Below are positions 13,546 through 18,847 of a stretch of 18,847 bases of DNA, one piece after another. The stretch spans positions 1 through 18,847 of the forward strand of contig JAAVAF010000026.1 of the NCBI GenBank assembly GCA_014804225.1. Reading direction: 5' to 3'. A model generated the notes under the pieces. That model was given only the letters and a program-made list of their open reading frames with translations. It was not told where the DNA came from and made no database searches. Made by a program: the position numbers and the translations under genes. The stretch is from Lachnospiraceae bacterium (lineage in GTDB: Bacteria > Bacillota > Clostridia > Lachnospirales > Lachnospiraceae). Positions within the stretch are counted from its first letter, which is position 1; every line of letters starts with the position of its first letter.

Positions 13546-14325
13546 ATGGAACAAAATGAAAACAATGTCAAAGAAAAAAGAAAATTGCAATGCTCGGTTG
13601 TCATCGCATTGATTGCCGGAATTTCCGCAATTATCTGTGTCAGTATTCTTTCATGCAGCTTTGTAAATTACAAAAAGTATTCCAGTGGCAGTGGTATTAC
13701 TGTTACCGGATCGGCAAGCTGCGATTTTGAGTCGGATTTGATTGTATGGCGCGGCAGCTTTTCTGCTTACGGTTCGACACCAAAGAGCGCGTATCGGTCT
13801 ATTAAAAACAGTGCGGAAGTTGTCAAAGAATACTTAATGGAAAACGGAATCTCCGAGGATGAACTTTCGTTTAGCTCAATTTCCATTTCGCAAAGATGGG
13901 TTACGGAGTACAACGATGACGGAAAGCGTACCGGAGAGCATCTGGACGGCTATGACCTGTATCAGTCGGTTACGGTAACTTCTGAGGACGTAGATAAGGT
14001 AGATGAAATCTCAAGGGATATTACAAAATTAATTGAATCCAATATCGAATTTGAATCGGATTCACCGGAGTATTACTATACAAAATTAGACGAATTGAAA
14101 TTGGATTTGATTGAACAGGCGACGGCAAATGCAAAAGCAAGGGTGGATATTATTGTAGACGGAACGGGCTCTTCTACCAGCCGTCTCCTTAGCGCGAACT
14201 TAGGCGTATTCCAGATAACTGCGCAGAATTCCGATTCCGAGTACAGTTACGGCGGTGCATTTGACACAAGGTCAAGAAACAAGACCGCTACGATTACGGT
14301 AAAATTAAATTATGCGACTGACTAA
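13546..14325 (+). CDS. SIMPL (DUF541) domain protein, membrane-anchored
   Basis: 259 residues. A charged cytoplasmic tip (1-16) is followed by a membrane helix at about 17-40; the Cys in SILSCSF at 37 is a possible but not a standard lipobox. Residues 50-257 match the SIMPL fold as I know it: ITVTGSAS at the start, a SAYGSTPKSAYRSIK stretch, then GISEDELSFSSISI, GYDLYQSVTVT, a helical AxxNAKARVD segment, and the closing ATITVKLNY. Members sit in the membrane or periplasm and form large assemblies; no enzymatic reaction is established. It stands alone with its own promoter and terminator. The domain call is good; the biological role is unknown. Confidence 0.85.
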   Translation: MEQNENNVKEKRKLQCSVVIALIAGISAIICVSILSCSFVNYKKYSSGSGITVTGSASCDFESDLIVWRGSFSAYGSTPKSAYRSIKNSAEVVKEYLMENGISEDELSFSSISISQRWVTEYNDDGKRTGEHLDGYDLYQSVTVTSEDVDKVDEISRDITKLIESNIEFESDSPEYYYTKLDELKLDLIEQATANAKARVDIIVDGTGSSTSRLLSANLGVFQITAQNSDSEYSYGGAFDTRSRNKTATITVKLNYATD

Positions 14326-14333
14326 AATAAAAG

Positions 14334-14367
14334 AAAAATAGACTTGGCAAATGCTGGGTCTATTTTT
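14334..14367. terminator. Bidirectional terminator between the SIMPL gene and elaA
   Basis: A 10-bp stem AAAAATAGAC/GTCTATTTTT (14334-14343, 14358-14367) has the A-run and T-run built into its arms, so it can act in both directions between the two convergent genes. Confidence 0.85.
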
Positions 14368-14392
14368 GTGTTACAAGATGAAAGATGGACTG

Positions 14393-14830
14393 CTACAGCG
14401 TCAACTCCATAGCGACATGAGGAATACCGTCTTCCAAAAATTCATCGGAGGTAACAATAAATCCAAATTTTTCATAAAATCCGATAGCCTGTTTTTGCGC
14501 CACAATATAGATTTTTTTATAGTTCATTGTATCCTTTATTGTCTGAATGCCCTGTTGCATTAAAGCGCGTCCACTGCCCGTTCGATGCTTTAATGTCACA
14601 ACTCTGCCGATTTGGACAACATCGGTTTCGCCACGTTTTGGATAGATTCTCAAATAGGACAAAACATTGTGATTTTCTTCACAAATAATATGCAGACTTT
14701 GATAGTCAATATCGTCTAAATCCTGATAGACGCAGTTTTGCTCCACCACGAAGATTTCGGAGCGTAGTTTCAAAATTTCATATAATTCTACAGTTGTCAA
14801 TTCTTCAAATTTTTTAACGATATATTTCAT
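14393..14830 (-). CDS. elaA: GNAT family N-acetyltransferase, ElaA type
   Basis: 145 residues, typical ElaA length (about 150). It would transfer an acetyl group from acetyl-CoA to an amine of unknown target in the cytoplasm. The N-terminal pattern ELYEILKLRSEIFVVEQ followed by YQDLDDIDYQS is the ElaA hallmark, the region QIGRVVTLKHRTGSGRALM contains the acetyl-CoA pyrophosphate loop (R-x-x-G-x-G-R/A variant), and the C-terminal QAIGFYEKFGF completes the GNAT fold. The gene is convergent with the SIMPL gene and has its own promoter. Function is unknown even in model species. Confidence 0.88.
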   Translation of the reverse strand: MKYIVKKFEELTTVELYEILKLRSEIFVVEQNCVYQDLDDIDYQSLHIICEENHNVLSYLRIYPKRGETDVVQIGRVVTLKHRTGSGRALMQQGIQTIKDTMNYKKIYIVAQKQAIGFYEKFGFIVTSDEFLEDGIPHVAMELTL

Positions 14831-14872
14831 CTTTGTATCTCACTTTCCCATTACACCTTCATCTTGTTTGTA

Positions 14873-14901
14873 ATTATAGTTGGTTTACGAAGGAAATACA
14901 A
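14873..14901 (-). promoter_or_regulatory. Promoter of elaA
   Basis: On the minus strand: TTGTAT (14901-14896), 17-bp spacer, TATAAT (14878-14873). The transcript would start near 14866, about 36 nt before the ATG at 14830. The remainder of 14902-15019 holds nothing I can support. Confidence 0.65.
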
Positions 14902-15019
14902 GTGCACTAAAAATTATAGTTACTAAAGGTTTCGTGTTTCTTGCTTTTTCTTTTCACTCAATAAGACGACTCGCAAAGCGTGTCGGCGTTTGATCTTTTC
15001 AGAAACTGAAATAAATCTC

Positions 15020-15048
15020 TTTATAAAACCACGCACATATGCTACAAT
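15020..15048 (+). promoter_or_regulatory. Extended -10 promoter of the sua5-rpiB-upp genes
   Basis: TTTATA (15020-15025), 17-bp spacer, TACAAT (15043-15048) preceded by an extended -10 TG at 15040-15041. Transcription would begin near 15055, about 29 nt before the ATG. Confidence 0.55.
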
Positions 15049-15083
15049 AGCAATGATTATAGATTAATGGAGCAGCAATACAG

Positions 15084-16148
15084 ATGAAAACACAAATCGT
15101 GTCCTTGGTATGGGGCGAGGACAAAGAGTCCAAACACGCCAAACTTGCGCAGGCAGGCGAAGTCATTAAAAACGGCGGGCTTGTGGCATTTCCGACAGAA
15201 ACAGTATACGGTCTTGGCGGCGATGCCTTGAATGCAGAATCCGCTAAAAAAATATATGCCGCAAAAGGGCGTCCAAGTGACAACCCGCTGATTGTGCATA
15301 TCGCGGACATGGAGCATTTGGAAAAAATTGTGCGCGAGGTGCCCGAGAATGTTAGAAAGCTTGCAAAGGCTTTCTGGCCGGGACCGCTTACGATGATTAT
15401 GAAGAAATCGGATATCGTGCCATACCAGACAACAGGCGGACTTGATACGGTTGCCGTAAGAATGCCGGGACATCCGATTGCGCTTATATTTATCAGGGAG
15501 TCAGGCGGATATGTGGCGGCGCCGAGTGCGAATTTGTCAGGAAAACCGAGTCCTACGACGGCAAAATATGTAATACAGGATATGGACGGCAGGATTGACA
15601 TGATTTTGGACGCTTATATGGGCAGTGAAAATATCGGAATTGAGTCGACAATCGTTGATATGACAAGTGAAATTCCGATGATACTGCGCCCCGGATATAT
15701 TACGCAGGAAATGATTTCGAGTATCATTGGAAAAACTGACACGGATGTCACAATTTTTGACAATGCATCAAACGAACCGCCGAAAGCGCCGGGCATGAAA
15801 TATCGTCATTATGCGCCAAAAGGCGAGCTGGTCATTGTCGAAGGAGAGCCGCAAAAGGTTGTAAATTATATTAACGAACAGACAAAACTTCACGCGCAAA
15901 AAGGGGAAAAAACAGGCGTCATCGGGACATCGGAAATGATTCGAAACTATCAGGCGGACAGCATAAAAGATGCAGGCAGACACGATGATATGCTGTCGGT
16001 TGCAGGAAGGCTTTATACTTTTTTGCGGGAATTTGACGATGAAAATATAGCGTATATGTATTCGGAATCGTTTGCCTCGGAAGGCGTTGGACAGGCAGTT
16101 ATGAACAGACTTTTAAAAGCGGCAGGACATCGATGCGTGAAACTTTAA
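15084..16148 (+). CDS. sua5: L-threonylcarbamoyladenylate synthase (Sua5/YwlC)
   Basis: 354 residues, the two-domain Sua5 form. It makes threonylcarbamoyl-AMP from threonine, bicarbonate and ATP, the first step of the t6A modification at position 37 of ANN-decoding tRNAs. The YrdC-like catalytic domain spans about 17-205: FPTETVYGLG at 36-45, K-x-R in AAKGRPSDNPL at 59-69, SANLSGKPSPT at 148-158, GIESTIVD at 185-192 and RPG at 202-204. A linker with APGMKYRHYAPK leads to the C-terminal SUA5 domain to about 350. A modest GGAG (15069-15072) precedes the ATG. The order sua5-rpiB-upp parallels Bacillus subtilis ywlC...ywlF-glyA-ywlG-upp, with the intervening genes absent here. Confidence 0.95.
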   Translation: MKTQIVSLVWGEDKESKHAKLAQAGEVIKNGGLVAFPTETVYGLGGDALNAESAKKIYAAKGRPSDNPLIVHIADMEHLEKIVREVPENVRKLAKAFWPGPLTMIMKKSDIVPYQTTGGLDTVAVRMPGHPIALIFIRESGGYVAAPSANLSGKPSPTTAKYVIQDMDGRIDMILDAYMGSENIGIESTIVDMTSEIPMILRPGYITQEMISSIIGKTDTDVTIFDNASNEPPKAPGMKYRHYAPKGELVIVEGEPQKVVNYINEQTKLHAQKGEKTGVIGTSEMIRNYQADSIKDAGRHDDMLSVAGRLYTFLREFDDENIAYMYSESFASEGVGQAVMNRLLKAAGHRCVKL

Positions 16149-16184
16149 CAAAGATAAAAATAAAAACGGAATGGAGGATTTTGT

Positions 16185-16616
16185 ATGATAGCATTGGGAA
16201 GTGACCACGGTGGTTTGGAATTGAAAGAGAAAATAATAAAATACCTTGAGGAGCATAATATTGCGTATAAGGATTTTGGCTGTTACGAAAAAAAATCGTG
16301 CGATTATCCCGTATTCGGAAAGGCAGCGGCAAGAGCGGTTGCGAGCGGAGAATGCGAGAAAGGTATTGTAGTGTGCACATCAGGCATCGGCATTTCCATC
16401 GCTGCAAACAAAATCAAAGGAGTGCGTTGTGCGCTGTGCAGTGACACGCTTTCTGCGAAAATGACACGACTTCACAATGACGCAAATATGCTTGCATTAG
16501 GCGGTGCTTATGTAGGTGAGCTGCTTGCGCTTGATATTGTGGAAACTTTTTTAAATACGGAATTTTCAAATGAAGAAAAGCACATCAGAAGAGTTAATCA
16601 ATTGGAGGAAGATTAA
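16185..16616 (+). CDS. rpiB: Ribose-5-phosphate isomerase B
   Basis: 143 residues, the usual RpiB length. It interconverts ribulose-5-phosphate and ribose-5-phosphate in the cytoplasm, feeding ribose-5-phosphate to PRPP and to transketolase. Motifs: GSDHGG at 5-10, DYP at 40-42, the anion-hole loop CTSGIGISIAANK at 64-76 with catalytic Cys64, and RLHNDANMLALGG near the C-terminus. In many RpiB proteins the first loop residue after Cys is Gly; Thr-Ser here is a common variant. GGAGG lies 8 bases before the ATG. It follows sua5 by 36 bp and overlaps the ribosome binding site region of upp, which starts 2 bp after its stop, so the three are surely co-transcribed. Confidence 0.96.
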   Translation: MIALGSDHGGLELKEKIIKYLEEHNIAYKDFGCYEKKSCDYPVFGKAAARAVASGECEKGIVVCTSGIGISIAANKIKGVRCALCSDTLSAKMTRLHNDANMLALGGAYVGELLALDIVETFLNTEFSNEEKHIRRVNQLEED

Positions 16617-16618
16617 AT

Positions 16619-17248
16619 ATGGCAAAAGTAGTGATAATGGATCACCCATTGATTCAGCATAAAATCGGAATGATACGGCGGACAGAAACCGGTACAAAGG
16701 ATTTCAGACAGACCATCGGAGAAATTGCAAATCTCATCTGTTATGAGGCAACAAGGGATTTAAAACTTGAAGATGTGGAGATAGAAACACCGATTTGTAA
16801 AACAACTGTGAAAGAGCTTGCGGGAAAAAAACTTGCAGTCGTGCCAATATTAAGGGCGGGACTTGGCATGGTGGACGGTATCTTACAACTGATTCCGGCC
16901 GCAAAAGTAGGGCATATCGGACTTTATCGCAATCCCGAAACCTTAGAGCCTGTGGAATATTATTGTAAACTCCCCGAGGATTGCGATCAGCGGGAAGTCT
17001 TTGTCGTGGATCCGATGCTTGCGACAGGAGGATCTTCATCGGCAGCGATAAGAATGTTGAAGGATAAAGGATGTAAAAGTATTCATTTCATGTGTATCAT
17101 TGCAGCGCCCGAGGGTGTAGAACGTATGCAGCGTGAGCATCCCGATGTGGATATTTATATCGGAGCGCTTGACGAAAAACTCAATGACCATGGTTATATT
17201 GTGCCCGGCTTAGGAGATGCGGGTGATAGAATATTTGGGACAAAATAG
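16619..17248 (+). CDS. upp: Uracil phosphoribosyltransferase
   Basis: 209 residues, standard length. It makes UMP from uracil and PRPP for pyrimidine salvage in the cytoplasm. The PRPP-binding loop VVDPMLATGGSS lies at 129-140 and the uracil-binding YIVPGLGDAGDR at 193-204; the N-terminal HPLIQHKIGMIR (9-20) is also typical. GGAGG inside the rpiB end (around 16603) serves as its ribosome binding site. Its own stop TAG (17246-17248) is the first three bases of the second 66-bp palindromic repeat. Ribose-5-phosphate made by the neighbouring RpiB is the precursor of its PRPP substrate, a sensible pairing. Confidence 0.97.
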   Translation: MAKVVIMDHPLIQHKIGMIRRTETGTKDFRQTIGEIANLICYEATRDLKLEDVEIETPICKTTVKELAGKKLAVVPILRAGLGMVDGILQLIPAAKVGHIGLYRNPETLEPVEYYCKLPEDCDQREVFVVDPMLATGGSSSAAIRMLKDKGCKSIHFMCIIAAPEGVERMQREHPDVDIYIGALDEKLNDHGYIVPGLGDAGDRIFGTK

Positions 17249-17311
17249 CGTGAAAAGTACTTCTAACCACTTACAGCAAAGGCTGTTTCGTGGAGAAGTA
17301 CTAAGTTTCAC
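17246..17311 (+). repeat. 66-bp palindromic repeat, copy B
   Basis: Same length as copy A and 59 of 66 positions identical. The outer stem grows to 8 bp here because GC is followed by its partner GC (17248-17255 with 17306-17313), and the 11-19/49-57 stem is a perfect 9 bp. It begins exactly at the stop codon of upp. No T-run follows. Confidence 0.9.
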
Positions 17312-17314
17312 GCA

Positions 17315-17343
17315 GAAGAATGCCCAAAGTACGGGCATTCTTC
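17315..17343. repeat. 11-bp perfect hairpin with AAAGTAC loop after the repeat
   Basis: GAAGAATGCCC (17315-17325) and GGGCATTCTTC (17333-17343) pair perfectly around AAAGTAC. It is followed by two smaller hairpins: GACT/AGTC (17344-17358) and TCGCA/TGCGA (17357-17373), the last with a GCAAAGT loop. No T-run follows on either strand, so a terminator role is not supported. Three stems in tandem fill most of the 167 bp between upp and the next gene's chosen start. Confidence 0.75.
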
Positions 17344-17415
17344 GACTGGATTTGAGTCGCAGCAAAGTTGCGATAAGGGTTGATGTAAAAAAAATTAAGG
17401 GGAATGAATGAAAAC

Positions 17416-18576
17416 ATGACGAAATCGGCATTGAAAAAGTTTATGGTGGTCGCGATGGCGGTCGTGATAGCGGTATCCTCGTCAATACCGGTGCACGCCG
17501 AAACGACGCTGGAACGCTTACAGCGCGCAAAAGAAGAAAAGGAAAAAACCGAGGAAGCAAAAGAGGATACGGAGGATAGAAAAGCTTCGCTTCAGATCAG
17601 TAAAAACTCCCTTTTGGGTGAACTAAGCACACTAAACGACAATTTAGCAGAAGTGTCTGCTAACCTTGAAAAAATAGAGGCAGACATTACTGCCAAGGAA
17701 GCGGAAATTGTACAGGCACAAGAGGAGTTGGAACAGGCAAAAATCGTTGAGCAGGAGCAGTATGAAAATATGAAGCTGCGCATCAAGACGATGTACGAAA
17801 ACGGAGCAAGTTATAATTACCTAAACTTCCTTTTAAACTCCAATAATTTCGCGGATTTTTTGAACAAAAGCGATTATGTTGAGCAGATGAATAAGTATGA
17901 CCAAAAAATGCTCAAGCAGTATAAAGAGAGCCGCGAAGAGGTTGCGAATAAGCAGACAAAGCTGGAGGAGGAGCTTGCAGATCTTCATGATTTACAGGAC
18001 GAGGTCAATGACCAAAAGAGCAAGGTGACAGAGCTTGTGAATAAAACGTCAAAAAATGTAGCAGCTTACACGGATCAGATAGCGGACGCGGAGCAAACCA
18101 TTGATGCGCTTTCTTCTATGATTAATGAACAAGAGCAAGACATCGCAAAGCTCCAGAAGCAGTACGAGGAGGAGCTTGCAAAGTCAAGACTTGCCGCGCA
18201 GTCAAGCTGGCGGGATATATCTGAGGTAACGTTTGAGGAGGGAGACCGCAAGCTTTTAGCAAACCTAATCTATTGCGAGGCGGGAGCAGAGCCCTACAGC
18301 GGACAGGTAGCAGTCGGTGCTGTGGTTATCAACAGAGTGTTGAGCTCGCGGTATCCAAATACGGTTGTCGGCGTGATTTATCAAAATAAACAGTTTTCTC
18401 CCGTAAATGACGGACATCTTGCACTGGCACTTGCAAATGACAGGGCGACGGCAGACTGTTATCGGGCGGCGGACGAGGCGATGAGCGGCGTTACCAATGT
18501 CGGACATTGTGTCTATTTCCGAACACCGATAGCGGGAATTTCGGGGACACAAATTGGTGGGCATATTTTTTACTAA
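17416..18576 (+). CDS. Secreted coiled-coil protein with C-terminal SleB-type cell wall hydrolase domain
   Basis: 386 residues from the ATG at 17416; the in-frame ATG at 17404 is only one base from AAGGGG (17397-17402), so the later one is preferred (13-base gap). A signal peptide ends at PVHA (25-28). Residues 30-260 form a long, Glu/Lys/Gln-rich coiled coil in the style of the PcsB/CwlO/EnvC N-terminal domains, with a hydrophobic NYLNFLLNS turn near 134-142. The C-terminal hydrolase (Hydrolase_2/SleB family, from about 270) has the LIYCEAGAEP motif with the probable catalytic Glu288, VAVGAVVINRVLS, QFSPV and GHCVYF. It would cut the glycan backbone or act on cortex, outside the cell. CwlO-like proteins usually end in NlpC/P60, so this is a different pairing. 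Regulation of the enzyme by its coiled coil is inferred. Confidence 0.9.
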   Translation: MTKSALKKFMVVAMAVVIAVSSSIPVHAETTLERLQRAKEEKEKTEEAKEDTEDRKASLQISKNSLLGELSTLNDNLAEVSANLEKIEADITAKEAEIVQAQEELEQAKIVEQEQYENMKLRIKTMYENGASYNYLNFLLNSNNFADFLNKSDYVEQMNKYDQKMLKQYKESREEVANKQTKLEEELADLHDLQDEVNDQKSKVTELVNKTSKNVAAYTDQIADAEQTIDALSSMINEQEQDIAKLQKQYEEELAKSRLAAQSSWRDISEVTFEEGDRKLLANLIYCEAGAEPYSGQVAVGAVVINRVLSSRYPNTVVGVIYQNKQFSPVNDGHLALALANDRATADCYRAADEAMSGVTNVGHCVYFRTPIAGISGTQIGGHIFY

Positions 18577-18589
18577 GCAGAGGGTGTTT

Positions 18590-18635
18590 TGGTACTTTTG
18601 TACCATTGACATCACAACAAAGCGTATAGTATGAT
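18590..18635 (+). promoter_or_regulatory. Promoter with adjacent hairpin for the last gene
   Basis: TTGACA (18606-18611), 18-bp spacer, TATGAT (18630-18635). Directly upstream TGGTAC-TTTT-GTACCA (18590-18605) is a perfect 6-bp inverted repeat touching the -35: it could be an operator, or a short terminator stem for the hydrolase gene that ends at 18576. Confidence 0.6.
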
Positions 18636-18677
18636 TTTAGACGCTGTTCAATAAAGGCAGCATGGAGATTCAGTTGT

Positions 18678-18847
18678 ATGATTACAAAAAAAATCACAAA
18701 AGACGGCAAAACTTATAATGTATGGAAGGTATCGGAAAAAGCAGGATTTTATCTTGCACAGGAGCTTGATACCGAGAGCGAGAGCGCCTTGGAGCGAATT
18801 TCCGATATGACAGCACTCTGTGGGGAATTTTGTGAAAAAATAAACGA
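18678..18847 (+). CDS. Start of an unknown gene, cut by the window end
   Basis: Open frame from ATG at 18678 to the edge (56 codons, no stop). GGAG at 18664-18667 and the promoter at 18606-18635 support the start. The visible N-terminus has Lys-rich and acidic stretches (MITKKITKDGKTYNVWK..., then ELDTESESALERI) with no signal peptide or membrane segment, so cytoplasmic. Not enough is visible to name a family. Confidence 0.6.
   Translation, partial: MITKKITKDGKTYNVWKVSEKAGFYLAQELDTESESALERISDMTALCGEFCEKIN

Noticed and set aside
17315..17343. Rho-independent terminator of upp
   Set aside because: The stem is strong but no T-run follows on either strand.

Overview
The window reads as a chromosomal stretch of a low- to mid-GC Gram-positive anaerobe, most likely a Clostridia of the Lachnospiraceae type. 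This rests on strong GGAGG ribosome binding sites, sigma-A-like promoters (TTGCAT or TTGACA / TATAAT), a split two-gene transketolase, a Sua5-rpiB-upp cluster like that of Firmicutes, and Gram-positive envelope proteins (VanZ-like, S11 D,D-carboxypeptidase, SleB-type hydrolase, SIMPL and RsiV-like ectodomain proteins). Species is inferred; no rRNA or marker gene settles it. No tRNA, rRNA, CRISPR, insertion sequence or phage gene is visible.

Layout. (1) 1-3096: an AT-rich three-gene set on the plus strand, closed by a terminator. It holds the C-terminal part of a large helical protein with a Gly/Ala-rich hydrophobic segment (probably the stalk/membrane part of a bacterial dynamin-like GTPase whose head lies upstream), a coiled-coil membrane protein, and a soluble protein with three identical-spacing zinc ribbons. 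I do not recognise this as a described system; it is the best candidate here for an uncharacterised multi-gene machine. (2) 3133-8784: a sugar-phosphate operon from one promoter: FGGY pentulose kinase (likely ribulokinase), araD, transketolase N and C subunits, then a DUF362 ferredoxin-like protein. Together they would take L-ribulose to xylulose-5-phosphate and on into the non-oxidative pentose phosphate pathway. (3) 8820-14830: envelope and small membrane proteins: an RsiV-like ectodomain protein (minus), VanZ-like protein, small zinc-ribbon membrane protein, an unknown anchored protein plus D,D-carboxypeptidase, a SIMPL protein, and an ElaA-type acetyltransferase (minus). (4) 15043-17248: Sua5 (tRNA t6A synthesis), rpiB and upp. 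(5) 17416-18576: a secreted coiled-coil/SleB cell wall hydrolase, then the start of an unknown gene that leaves the window.

The most striking non-coding signal is a 66-bp palindromic repeat in two copies (6491-6556 and 17246-17311), each starting at the 3' end of a gene. They match at 59 of 66 positions, and two of the seven differences lie at paired stem positions with both partners changed so that pairing is kept (C-G to T-A, G-C to A-T). This points to a structured dispersed element. A hairpin pair at 5586-5638 has the same AAAG loop, and more AAAG-loop hairpins follow the second copy. Several promoters sit inside or beside palindromes, giving testable regulatory sites.
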